Source of the DNA: Pyropia haitanensis
Taxonomy: Eukaryota; Rhodophyta; Bangiophyceae; Bangiales; Bangiaceae
Reading direction: 5' to 3'
DNA length: 64,000 nt
Assembly (NCBI GenBank): GCA_008729055.1
Contig: SDUX01000005.1
Location: 186,001-250,000, forward strand
Positions within the stretch are counted from its first letter, which is position 1; each line of letters starts with the position of its first letter. Below, one piece after another: positions 32,401 through 42,522 of the stretch. The notes below the pieces were generated by a model. That model did no database searches. It saw nothing but the letters and a program-made list of their open reading frames with translations, and was not told the DNA's origin. Position numbers and translations under genes: made by a program.

Positions 32401-34145
32401 CCGGGGCAGACCAAGTGACCGAGGTACTCGACTTCTTTCTGGAAGAAGGCACACTTCTCAAGGTTGAGTGTGACGCCTGCTTTACGTAGGCGTGTCAAGA
32501 CTACGTCCAGATGGCGGACGTGTTCCTCGGCGGACTTGGAGAACACGATGACGTCGTCAAGGTAGACAAGACATATCTGCCACTTGAGGCCAGACAAGAT
32601 GATGTCCAGGGCTCGCTGGAACGTTGCCGGGGCATTCGTCAGCCCGAACGGCATGACGACCCATTCGAAGAGTCCGTCGTGACAGGCGAAGGCGGTCTTC
32701 TCTTGGTCCTCCTTTCGGAGTGGCACTTTCCAGTAACCGGCTGTGCAATCAAGTGTCGAGAAGAACTGCGCCTCGCCCAACGAGTCGAGGCAATCATCCA
32801 TCCTAGGAATGGGATAGGTATCCTTATTAGTGACGGCGTTCAGCCGTCGGTAGTCGATGCAGAACCTCGGCTTGCCGTTCTACTTGGGCACGACCACGAC
32901 TGGGCTCGACCAGTCGCTGTGGCTTGGCCGTATCACTTCCTGCTTGAGCATGGCGTTGATGCAGTCCGTGATGATCTCCCTCTTGCGCAGGCCCGTCCGG
33001 TAGGGGGCCTGGTGGATCGGGATGACTTTGTCATCGGTTCCAATCCGATGAACGGTGGCGTGGATCGTCCCCAGCTTGCCGCTCCACATGACCTGATGCT
33101 GCTCGAGCATCCTCCGGATACGCTTGTGGAGGTGCTTCGGAGCGTCCGCGAGGTCGACTGAGTCGACCGACGGCGCGGGCTTATCTTGCGGAGGTTGGGG
33201 CTTCTCATCGACCGTGGCGATGACTGGCCCCTCGTTCATCTCCGCTGACCCGAGGACGGTACGTTTCTTGAGGTACCTGGTTGTCGCGCCGACGTTGCAC
33301 AACCGTACCTGGAAGGGCACGGCGGGCAAGGTGCAGGCGACCCCATTCGCCAAGATGACTTGGTGACCTTGGTGCAGCCTTGAGTTGGTGGTCACATGGA
33401 TCAACCCGGTGATGTCGCTGTTGGCTGCCGCGAACACTTCGGTGAACGGCGGCAAGGTCGTCCGCTTAGCCAGACGGACCTTGCCCTGTTGCCGTTGAAC
33501 GCAGTGCGTGTCCAAGATGGGCATGCAAACCGAGACAGGTGAACTGGGGTCGGACCAGTACACCTTGTTGAGACGTGGGTAGATAGCCTCCACGTGCTGG
33601 TTGATGAACCGGGTACCCAAGATGGCCGGGACGGCCAACTCCTTGACGACGTGGAACGTTGAGACCATCTTAACGTGCCCGGAGTCGACGATGATGTTGA
33701 TCGCCGCCAGGATGGGAAGGGGGTTGCCACGGGCGTCAACCACTTTGGGCGTCCGTCGATTCTTGGACGCGAACGAGGTCCAGTTTGCCGGAAGTTGGTC
33801 AACCCGAATGAGGTTGAGACCCGCCCCGGTATCCAGCGTAGGTCGCATCGCACGCATGTGTTCTGGGGCAGGCCCCAGACACAGGGGAACCGTGTACTGA
33901 CGGTACGCCTTGTTGAGGATCGACGTCCAACACCGAGGTGTTGGTTGGGGTTTGCCGCGGTCAGGGGGAAGGTCGGCCGCGCCGGGCTCACGCGACCGAC
34001 CGCTCAGTTTCCCTGAGCGTGGGCAGGGTGGTCGTCGGTGTCGACGAAGGCCGTTACGGCACGATCCGTTGACAAACGTCGGCGTTCCCGTCGAGGTTCG
34101 GGGCAGTCGCTGGAGAAGTGCCCGAACCGGTGACAGTTGTAGCAT
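29469..34145 (-). CDS. pol: LTR-B Pol: protease, RT, RNase H, integrase, chromodomain-like, Dam-like (in-frame TAG)
   Basis: Frame open from 34145 to 29469 except for one TAG at 32880-32882; overlaps gag by 142 bases in the -1 frame. Order: protease with DTGAGLN (about 33810-33840), RT (SDWSSPVVVVPK, then TAG, then NGKPRFCIDYRRLN; active site VYLDDVIVF), RNase H (VDVDACADQLGCALL), integrase H-H-C-C (CAACAQSRL) and DDE core (VNVDILGPLP, LLSDQGSQF, QTNGQVERYN), then a chromodomain-like segment (KVRWWGYESNDDVW, about 30193-30345). An extra C-terminal region (about 29472-29849) has IDLFATRAN, WANPPTS and LLAPRW, the pattern of phage/DIRS Dam-type methyltransferases. The TAG interrupts RT just before CIDYR and looks disabling; CAG to TAG is one likely origin. 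Confidence 0.9.
33971..34013 (-). promoter_or_regulatory. -1 ribosomal frameshift signal of LTR-B (GGGAAAC plus hairpin)
   Basis: On the minus strand the last gag codons are CAG GGA AAC TGA. G GGA AAC (34013-34007) is a classical retroviral slippery heptamer in the correct phase. After a 5-base spacer, GGTCGGTCGCG (34001-33991) pairs with CGCGGCCGACC (33981-33971) over 11 consecutive pairs (one G-U) around a 9-base loop. The -1 frame leads directly into pol. Confidence 0.8.
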
Positions 34146-35815
34146 TCGTCCGTCGAAGTTGCAGTTCGACGCGGGGACGGGGACCTCGATGCCGGTGTGG
34201 CGTTGCGTTCCGTTCGCGCGAAACGTGGTGGTTGCGGCGGGGTGACCGCGACATTCGCTACGACGGCTTCCGAGACGGCTCCAACACGGATTGGAGAGGT
34301 AGTGTTCCGGATGTGTCGACGCAGGTCCACCTTGACCTTCTGGACGCCCGTCCAGTAGATCTGCGCGGTGGTGATCGCTTCCGGCAGCGACACGCGGCCC
34401 TTGGTCATCTGGAACATGACAACCTGAGCCTTGATCGCGTCGTGAAGTCCGTTGATGAACGTATCAACGAGATCGCTGCTGTTGAACAAGCCAACGAGGC
34501 GGTCGCACATACGCTCGAGTCGTTTGCCGAACGCTCGAGGTGCTTCTTCTTGTTCTTGACGAGCAGAAATGACCTCGGTGTAGGCCTCGTTCAACTTGTC
34601 CGGTGTTGCAAACTTCTGCAACAGCCAGTTCACTCCGTCCCCGTACGTCTTGATGGCGTGCGCGTCCCGTGTCCCACTGTTGGACACGGCGGAGGTGAAG
34701 GACAGCTTGGCCGACCCCGACAGGCGAAAGCCGAGGAGAGGCAGTGCTTGTCCGTGTGACGCTCCGGCGGCGTCACAAGCTTTCTTGAACGTAGACAAAA
34801 ACCCGAAGATGGCGAGAGGGTCCTTCCCAGTGAAGGGTGCCTGACCCTGGAACGGCCCGTCCAAGCTTTTGTTCAGCTTATGTGCTTTCCTGACAAGACG
34901 GGGTGGGTACGCCAGGCGCGTATCCTCCAGGAAGTACGTCTTGTAGCACAACAGACGTCGGTAACGACGGTTGGGTGCATGGATGGCCATCCGACGGTCG
35001 AACACCTTGTGTTCGTTCTTCTTTAATCGCTTGGACTCGAGCCCGCGTCGGCGTCGCGTAGCTTCCTCCTCGTCCGTGGTGCTTTCGTAGGAAGATTCCG
35101 ACGGGGAAGACGGCGGAGAAGGAGGGGTCGGGGGCCCCGATGTCGACGGTGACGACGATGACCGATCGGACGAAGTAGATCGGTCCGTCGCCGTCGATGA
35201 CCGGGACTTGGAAGGGGCGTCGTCACGTCGAGTGTGACGAGGGCCGTTGCGTGTACGGCGGCCGCGCTCGGGGGTACCTTGAGCGGGGCGCTCACCGTAC
35301 ACTTGAAGGAGAGCCTGGAGTCCCGCAAGTAGCTCCGCCGTGTCATGTTGTTCCTTGACAGGCTCAGATGTCGGCTGCTTGCGATCCTTGGGCTGACCCT
35401 TCTTGGTGGGTCGGGGCTTCTTCATGGAGCCACTGGCGGATCTGCTCTCTTGAGCAGACTTCTGCATCTCAACCAGCAGATCTTGTTGCTGCTGCAGACG
35501 TCGCGTCAGTTCGGCTACCGTGGTCTGCTCGTCATTCAAAGCTTGCTCCGCTTGAGCAAGGGCAGCTTCATAGGCGGCAGTCCGGCCGTCGTCTTCTGCC
35601 TCTGCGGTAGGCGTCGGCCCAGCCGCCGACGCCGAGGCCGCTGGGAACGTCAGCGGGTCGTCCTTTGGGTCCACGTCGGCGTGCGCCGACGGGGCCCGAC
35701 GAGGAGGCGGAGGGGGGTCGTTGCGGGCTTAAGTGGTAGAGGAAGACCTCGTGGAGACGCCCTTTCGGCGCGTCCCATCGGCGGGCACGTAGTCCTTCGG
35801 GAGATGAGGATCCAT
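34004..35815 (-). CDS. gag: LTR-B Gag (in-frame TAA near N-terminus)
   Basis: The only upstream ATG in frame is at 35815 (MDPHLPKDYVPADG), but a TAA at 35731-35729 follows after 28 codons. The remaining 556 codons are open to the TGA at 34004. Features: heptad-rich N-terminal segment (AALAQAEQALNDEQTTVAEL), a Ser/Arg/Pro-rich region, a capsid-like central domain (GKDPLAIFGFLSTFKKACD, FATPDKLNEAYTEVIS) and one CCHC knuckle CYNCHRFGHFSSDC. Either the TAA is a nonsense mutation (CAA to TAA would fit) or translation starts internally. The end of the gene carries the frameshift signal. Confidence 0.85.
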
Positions 35816-36061
35816 GTTGCCCGTCCGATCAGGTCCTCCCCTGTCGAGGACCGGCGATCGCTGTCGTCCACGGGGCTACGGCCCGTGGCGACCCCTTGAC
35901 GTGATGAGCCCCGCTCACCACCACCTTGACCCGGGTCCGTTTGCGCCCTGCGCTCCGGCCGCCCAAGTCGAAGTCCACGATGACACCGCTACCCGTCTTA
36001 GCCGTAAAAGATAAGGAGATACACGTCCACCTCACGGCCGAGGGCCGTGAGTTTCTGCGTA

Positions 36062-36079
36062 TCCCCTGCTGCTCCACCA
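36062..36079 (-). promoter_or_regulatory. Primer binding site of LTR-B
   Basis: On the minus strand TGGTGGAGCAGCAGGGGA starts two bases after the 5' LTR. The plus strand reads like a tRNA 3' end (...CCCTG CTGCTCC A CCA), i.e. T-stem, acceptor strand, discriminator and CCA. I cannot name the tRNA. Confidence 0.7.
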
Positions 36080-36081
36080 AA

Positions 36082-36725
36082 TGTGGCAAGTCGGGTGTCC
36101 ACAGGGTACCGTAGTCAGGGGGGAGGGTTGACGCACAAACCCGTAACCGCAGTGCCAAGACTATGGCAAGTAAGCGGGACAAAGAAGGATACGTTTAGAC
36201 CTGACGAGCAGGGAGGAGCGGGGCAAGAACGCCGTCGCGTGCCCAGAAGAGGCACGCGCGCGCCCGCCGCAACCCTCGATCGGACAGGTCGACCGGGCAG
36301 GGTCGACCTGTCCTAAGAAATAGAAGCGAAATCCCTCCAAGACGATAATTGCATGCGAAATTGGTGAGTACCCCCCGAAAGGGCGTACCACAATCGATAG
36401 GTCGATCCTATCGATCGTCACAGGGAGTACTCGATCCAGCTCCCGCGGCCGTCCTCCCCCGGCCCGGGAGCTGTCCCTCAGATCGAAGGATCGCCCGCCG
36501 GCGCACGCCTTCGATCCAATCACAAGCGACCTAGGGGGGGGGGGCTAGCCCCACCCGTGACGCGACCGTTCGGGCCCGGTGCGCCGCCCGACCCTTTTAC
36601 AGGGGTCGGGGAGAGGGGTTGCAACGACGCCCTCGGCGGATGTGGCCGCCCGTGGGGCTGCGGCGCGTGCCGTCCACTTAGCCGTGGACGGCCCCTGCGC
36701 GCCCCCCAGGCGTATATATGCCACA
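36082..36725 (-). repeat. 5' LTR of LTR-B (right copy)
   Basis: 644 bp, drives gag-pol on the minus strand. Same hairpins as the left LTR at +10387. Differences seen: 25831/36218 region (G/A) and 26248/36640 region (G/A). Confidence 0.95.
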
Positions 36726-37265
36726 ACGCTGTCTAGACCACCAGGATGTGCGCCGGCGCCACCCATGCCAGCGCCTTGCCCCGTGGCCCCCAAAGCGCCA
36801 CCACCGCGACGCCCTCTCACCGCCCCAGCCACCCCTCCGCCCCGGCCACCGCGTACACCGACGCTGCCTAGACCACCAGGATGTGCGCCGGCGCCACCCA
36901 TGCCAGCGCCTTGCCCCGTGGCCCCCAAAGCCCCACCACCGCGACCCGCTCTCACCGCCCCAGCCACACCTCCGCCCCGGCCACCGCGTACACCGACGCT
37001 GCGTAGACCACCGGGATGTGCGCCGGCGCCACCCATGCCAGCGCCTTGCCCCGTGGCCCCCAAAGCCCCACCACCGCGACCCCCTCCCACCGCCCCAGCC
37101 ACCCCTCCGCCCCGGCCACCGCGTACACGGACGCTGCCTAGACCACCAGGACTTGCGCCGGCGCCACCTATGCCAGCGCCTTGCCCCGTGGCCCCCAAAG
37201 CCCCACCACCGCAGCCTCCACCCATCGCGCTGGCCGCCCCTCCACAACGGGCACCAGCGGTTCCC
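36726..37265 (+). repeat. 135-bp tandem repeat, four copies (copy 1)
   Basis: Units start at 36726, 36861, 36996 and 37131 (ACGCTG(T/C/C/C)...). The period of 45 codons keeps frames open on both strands: a Pro-rich peptide on plus and a Gly/Ala-rich peptide on minus (frame 36545-37537). Copy 2 has only two units (58216, 58351). Whether either strand is translated cannot be decided. Confidence 0.85.
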
Positions 37266-37615
37266 AAATCGCGGACTCCATGACCTGGTTGTGTCTCAAC
37301 AACGTCAAAAACAGCACCGGTCCGCATGCCCTCAGGGAGACCACCCTCGTCCACTCCGACCGCGCCGGCAACACAGGCCGCACCGGCCCCACTACCAGGG
37401 CCGACCCCACCTTGAACTTGGTGACCTTCGCCGAGGCGCCCCCAGTCGCCAAAGGCCCCCCCAGTGTTGGCTGTTGAGCCCGGCGGGCACACTGTAGTCC
37501 GTTCTTCTGCATGGGCCAAAAAAAAAACAGCCAGCACAGCAATCGGAGCGCAATAGACAAAACAGAAACGGGTCGCGTCAGTACGTCAAAGTTGGAGGAA
37601 AGCCAAGAGACGTGG

Positions 37616-38740
37616 TCAAAGCAAGAAAGAAAACAGAGGAAACGGACGCGTACTTGGTTGAGCGCCGTGCTTCTCCACGCGTCGGTAAGACACAGTCAAA
37701 TTGTACAGAATGGCCACACAAGTGCCAACGTCCTTGAAGGAAGCGACGTGATGCAGCCTCGCTGGGCGCTGCAGAATCTGTCACTCATTGAACAGCACAG
37801 CATACACGCGCTCGGCGTCCTTGCGTCGCCCCTCCTGGCGACTCGCAAAGTACTTCGACTTTTTGTCGTCAACGTCTGACGTGCATATTAACACCGCGTG
37901 ATGCGGATAGATGCTGTCACAAAGGAAGTAGGGCATAGTACGTTCCACACCATGAACGGTGTAGGGAACAGGGGAAGGGAAGTCACCGGCGCTAATGGAC
38001 TGAAAGAGCGGAGAAAAAGACATAACATTGAGGTCCTTCGTAGCGCTAGGGAGACTAATGTAAAAATGCTACAAGTGAAGGTCAACGTCAGCTACAGTTT
38101 CCATGACAATCGTCGGTCTTATCGACTTTCCCTGGTACTGCCCATGCAGTCGCACGGGGCAGTTCTTCCATGTCCAATGCGAGCAGTCCACACAGCCCAT
38201 GTACCCAGGAAAACCAGCCTCCTCATACATGCCCGTGACGTGCACCAAGTCAGAGGGAGTGGGCGCGCACATGTAGACAAGACCAAAAGTATCAATAACA
38301 AAGCGACCAAAGCGGAGAAGGGTCTCATTCATTGTTGTCTCAGACAGGCAAGCACATTCATCAACACGATCATACGCCTCTCCATAAGCAAGCACTCTGA
38401 GAGCTGCGACCACCTTCTGCAGAGTGGAGGACTGCAAGTTGCCAGTGACATTCGGGCGCTGCTGGAAGTTGGGAACGTCACATAGGCCACGATACAAACG
38501 GTCAAACACAACGCGAGGGAGAAGAAAGCGACGCTCAAAGTCGGTCTCGTTATACGTCGGGGGGCGCCCATTAACGCCGAAGTAATCGCGGTTAATGGCA
38601 TAGTCCGCCCATGCAAAGTCTTTTAGTTGCTGCTCGGGTGCAACCGACGCAGCGGCGATGTCATCGTCATCCGCGTCGCAGAACGCCGACAGGACACCGA
38701 CAACAGCAGCGTCAACGCAATCAGAGTCGCTCTCGTCCAT
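37616..38740 (-). pseudogene. PIF/Harbinger transposase with two nonsense codons (copy 1)
   Basis: Plant-type Harbinger DDE transposase. From ATG 38740 (MDESDSD) it reads RFLLPRVVFDRLYRGLCD, LRVLAYGEAYDRVDE, GCVDCSHWTWKNCPV, GQYQGKSIRPTIVMETVAD, then a TAG (38069-38071) where the family has Trp, and continues in the same frame (SLPSATKDLNV, YFLCDSIYPHH, RRKDAERVYAVL) to a TGA at 37781-37783 and on to 37616. The catalytic residues (D of CVDC, D of CDSIYP, E of DAER) are all present. TGG to TAG and CGA to TGA would explain both stops. The same stops occur in copy 2. No MYB-like partner gene is visible. Confidence 0.85.
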
Positions 38741-41302
38741 CGTGGAGAGTATGGCAGAACACGCACAAAGAGGTTGACTTGAGGGGGGGGGAAGGATGGT
38801 TGTACTTGGGAAGCAGACGGTCCTGGTCGACCGGTTCCTCGACGAGGGCAAGCCTGTCGATCCTCCACATGAATTTCGCAATCGATCGGTCTCGAGTTCG
38901 GTGCATTGACTCATTCAAGGATGACGATCGACACGTTTATGTCGTCTTGACTGAATGCGGCCGTCACAGGAGGACACAGACGCGTGCTCTGCAGGAAAGT
39001 GAGACGGGCACGCGAGGCAGAAAGAGGATATCCGTCAATCGCTCGGGCTCTTCATCCGAGGACACAAATGCTGTATTCAGCGGTCTACTGCGGTCAGCGG
39101 CTGTGTTAGTGGCTTACTTGAGTTGTGACGTTGGCTGGGTTGGCTTCTCGGTTGGAGTAGCCATCCAGAGTCGCCCACGTGGCGCCACGTGTCTCGTTTG
39201 GGTTGGCTTTTGGCTCCATTGGTGGAGATGCTCTTACAGCACGGCGCCCAACACAGGCGGACTTTCCCCTCTGATCTTCGCCCGCGACGCTGGCCCCTTA
39301 TGAAGTTCTGGACCCGTGGCAATTCGACTTAGCTCGCCGTACAACGTGGCAGGTTCAGTTGTGCCTGGCTGCTTACGCAGCCGGACGGGAAGATATGATT
39401 ATTGTGAGATCGTGGCGTGGCCAGACACGCGGGGCGTTTGCCGCCCCGCTCGTGCGGCAGGGAGGGAGAGCCTTGGACGCCCGCCTACGGCACGCCACTG
39501 CTGGTGTCTCGAGGGACCGGTCGACGGTCGAGCCCAACGCAGAAAAATACTTCACGTAGCCTGGCATGGGGAACAACTCTGGTTTTGGGAGATCCCGCCG
39601 TATTACTCAGAGAGCACCCTGTCGAGACAGAGGGGCTATCTTTACATTTAATTCCATGGTCTGCAGCAGGGCCCGGCCTCCGACGCTACAGCTGATTTCG
39701 GCTGTGGGAAGAGGGGTCAATACAGCCTGCCGTCCGGACACGCGACTCGCATACGAGCAGCGCAGCCTGGTTGGGCCGAAATCGCTGCGGCCTCGGATGG
39801 GGCCTGGTTCGGAACTGCGGCGGCGCGGCCGACATGCACTTGTTCACCTGATACTTGTTTCAGATAAATTGCCGGTCTCAAAGAACTTTTTCTAGGTCGC
39901 CAGAATACGTGCCGATCGGCCATGGCTACCAGCCACCCTATCGGCTGCCTCCAGGAAGCATTTAGCCTATCAGAACCGCCCATTACCGCATCGATTACGG
40001 CGGTGCGGCCGCCCCGCACGCGCGGGCGCGCGCTGCCGCCAGCGCGCCACCCGCCGCGGGGGATCGCTCGCGGCGCGTGCTGCCACCTGGCGTTGCTCTG
40101 CGATGCACGGACGTCCTCGGGCACGCCGCGCGTCGGCTGAGACCGGCCGCGGATGGTCCGGGCGCCGCCGGCACGGCACGCGCCCCGGCCGCTCCTGCGC
40201 GGCCCGCGCCGCCGGCGCTCCGTGCGCTGGCCGCGCGGCCCGCGCCGCCAGCGCCACCGCGGCGTCCGGGCCCCCAGTGTTGCTTGTGCCAATGGCAAGG
40301 CCGCCGCCAGCCGTCGGTTGGCGCGAGCCGTACCGCTGTTTATCCGACGTACGTGCCTGCAATCTTTTGTGGGCGTGCACATGCGGTCGTCTGGTGCCGC
40401 CGGCGCCTGCGGGCGTCTGTGCCCGGGGCTGCACGCCCGAGCATGCTCCATGTGCATTGGCGAAGGCGGACCGCTTAGGTGCCGCCGCGTGAGCGGCTCT
40501 CCCGATACTCCTCTTCTGGGCGCTGCTTGACCGCCCGTCTTGCGCCATTTATCAAGAGAAATTCAGCAGCAATTAAAACAGATGTGTACAAATTCTGGTT
40601 CCGTATTGTGCGAAAAGAGGAACACTTATCTGAACAGAATGCAAGTCGTTGCAAAGCCGCTCGCCCCGGGAATATCAATGAATTCGTGTGAATTATGTCA
40701 GTTATCCCTAATTAGCCTACGTGTTTCGTCTGCATTGAAAATGCTCAATTTATTATCACATGAAGTGGACCCCGTTACGGCTTCAGTCGTCAACCCGTCC
40801 TGCGTGCGCTGGCACGGTCTGCGATCCCTGCGGGTTGGCACTCAGCGACTCATGGGGCACACGACTGTCATGGCGCACTGCACTACCGGCGCAATGCAAT
40901 GCGCTGTTTGGTATCGTCGCGGGCCGTCTGCCGGGCGACCATCGCTGAGCGGTCAGGTTTGTCTCGGCCATCATCCCCAAGAACGGCGACCTTCATAGGC
41001 TCCAGCATCTCCCCGTCGGTCCGCGTACGTGCCTGGCGGCTGCTTCCATATTATTGCTTCAGAGGTGTAGCATCCGGCGAGCGCCCGAACGGTCCCGGCT
41101 GCCCAGGGGCGAGCGGGCGCAGGACACACCCGTACGGGAGGGTGACGGGCGCGGGCTGCCGGTCGCAGGACGAAACGGGTCCAAGGCGGGGGGCCGGATC
41201 CGGTCTCGCGCCCGTCCCGTGATCGAATCATGAGGGATTGCTTCTTTGTACTTGTGAGGGATACTTTGGAGGGAAATTATGAGAAATAGCTGTAGGGGGG
41301 AT
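38741..41302. other. Non-coding part of segment V
   Basis: No supported gene. 39140-39233 is an end of a Harbinger-type element (CATTGGTGGAGATGCTC then TTA). 39960-40480 is a very GC-rich block with overlapping ORFs; the 246-codon minus ORF (39717-40457) differs from copy 2 mostly at amino-acid-changing sites. 40540-41290 is AT-richer with short ORFs only. Confidence 0.45.
39140..39233 (-). repeat. Right end of a Harbinger-type element
   Basis: Shares about 95 bases with the right end of the MITE at 44091-44574 and ends GGTGGAGATGCTC before TTA. Probably the right end of the element that carried the transposase at 37616-38740; the left end was not found. Confidence 0.6.
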
Positions 41303-41345
41303 ATTGGGGGACACCGACGAGGTTAGACTCGGTCTCCCCCCCAAT
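41303..41345. repeat. Hairpin next to the 41323 ORF end
   Basis: ATTGGGGGACACCGA (41303-41317) pairs imperfectly with TCGGTCTCCCCCCCAAT (41329-41345) around an 11-base loop. Repeated in copy 2 near 62523-62565. Confidence 0.55.
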
Positions 41346-42522
41346 AATTCCCGAGGGGTTTGATAGGGGGGCTACCGGGCCAAAGGCCGGTACGCCCTTC
41401 TGTTTCTTTTAGATGAGACAGCAGGGCGCCCGTGGCCCGCGTCCCCGGGAAAAACAACTGCGCGTTTGCGACCCTCTTTCCCGTGTGCACGACCGTGCAT
41501 CTCTGGCGATCCTGCCGCCAGGCGCGTGAGGCAGCAGTTAACCCCCAACTCGTAGTTCCCTCTTCCCATTTACCTCCCCCTTTCCCCGGAGGGTATTCCT
41601 GGTCCCGGTTGAGATCGATTATATACCACATATTTGGTGGAACAGCAGGGGATTCTGTTGGTTGTGTCTTCTGAGAAGAGAGGTTCAGGAGCAGCGGTTT
41701 GAGTCTGGACTGCTCTTCTTCTTTTCTTTTCTCTGTCTGGATTTGGGATTTTTTCTTCACCCGTTCACGGGCATCCCCTTTCCTGGACTCAACCCCCCCC
41801 TCTCTTGTGGTTGGCGACAACGGGACCGGGGTGACAAGGAAGCGATCAAGCCAGGGGCCAACATGGCCGTCATCGGGGGGGGGACCGCCAAAAGGGGGGC
41901 AGATACGTTGCACCCCGCCGACAAGGGGCTGCGTGTCAGTGACCAAGTCCAACATCTTGGACGCATCACCAAAGCCCATTTGCCAGGACTTGCTCTGCGC
42001 GGTCACACGCTCGTTGACCTTGTCCTGCACATAGTCCGCCGACCTGCCCATGTTGTGCTGCCGGATAATGTTCGTCGCGTTGTACAGCGTCACTTCTTTA
42101 GTGATTATGCGGGTCACCGCAGCCTTGTCTATGGGCTTCCCGCCAACGCGCCAGCGATGCACCCACGCACTTGTCGTCACCAGGTGGACAGAGATGGACG
42201 CCACCTGCAGACGCTTGGACACGCCTCGATTCTTGTCCCGTCGGGCGCGCGAATGCAAAGTATCATGCCACAACTTCACAATGCCAACACGAACAAAAGG
42301 GTAATAGCACGTCGAGGAGCTCTTGGCATTGATACAGGTCTCCGTCCCTCTACCACGCGCCTCTCCACCACCCTCCGACACCTCCCGCGTACTGCCAGAA
42401 GCACCATTCGCCCCCCCCCCCCCCCCCCCCCCAGGCCTGCCGCCACGTCTTGGGAAGGAGCAGCATCTGTCGGTGGGCTCCGGTCGGCCGGCGCGCTCGA
42501 CTCCATCACAGCCAACAAGCAA
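41323..42522 (-). CDS. Unrecognised ORF, about 330-400 residues (copy 1)
   Basis: Open frame with balanced composition in its middle (LQVASISVHLVTTSAWVHRW, GKPIDKAAVTRIITKEVTLY, NMGRSADYVQDKVNERVTA, KMLDLVTDTQPLV) and a charged Lys/Glu stretch (KKKSQIQTEKRKEEEQSRL). I recognise no family. The start is uncertain because a run of 22 C at 42411-42432 (21 in copy 2) switches frames: the N-terminal 40 residues differ between the copies while the rest is the same. Could be a decayed transposon gene. Confidence 0.35.
   Translation of the reverse strand: MLVGCDGVERAGRPEPTDRCCSFPRRGGRPGGGGGGGANGASGSTREVSEGGGEARGRGTETCINAKSSSTCYYPFVRVGIVKLWHDTLHSRARRDKNRGVSKRLQVASISVHLVTTSAWVHRWRVGGKPIDKAAVTRIITKEVTLYNATNIIRQHNMGRSADYVQDKVNERVTAQSKSWQMGFGDASKMLDLVTDTQPLVGGVQRICPPFGGPPPDDGHVGPWLDRFLVTPVPLSPTTREGGVESRKGDARERVKKKSQIQTEKRKEEEQSRLKPLLLNLSSQKTQPTESPAVPPNMWYIIDLNRDQEYPPGKGGGKWEEGTTSWGLTAASRAWRQDRQRCTVVHTGKRVANAQLFFPGTRATGALLSHLKETEGRTGLWPGSPPIKPLGNYWGGDRV
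42411..42432 (+). repeat. Poly-C run of 22
   Basis: 21 C in copy 2 (63631-63651); the single-base difference accounts for the offset change between the copies. Confidence 0.8.

Larger units (their letters stand above)
25695..36725 (-). mobile_element. LTR-B: ambisense Ty3/gypsy-like element, 11031 bp
   Basis: 644-bp LTRs at 25695-26338 and 36082-36725 with TGTGGCA...TGCCACA ends, flanked by ACGCT (25690-25694 and 36726-36730). The empty site is at 58216-58220. LTRs differ at about two positions (99.7 percent), so insertion is recent. Gag-pol is on the minus strand from the right LTR, while a second long gene is on the plus strand starting at the left LTR. Gag and pol each carry an in-frame nonsense codon, so this copy was probably moved in trans or decayed recently. 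Confidence 0.95.

Noticed and set aside
39717..40457. 246-codon minus ORF in the GC-rich block of segment V
   Set aside because: Nearly all differences between the two copies change amino acids; biased Arg/Ala composition from GC content.
40698..40712. Partial match to the I-SceI homing site (GTTATCCCTA)
   Set aside because: Only about half the site matches and there is no endonuclease gene or intron nearby.
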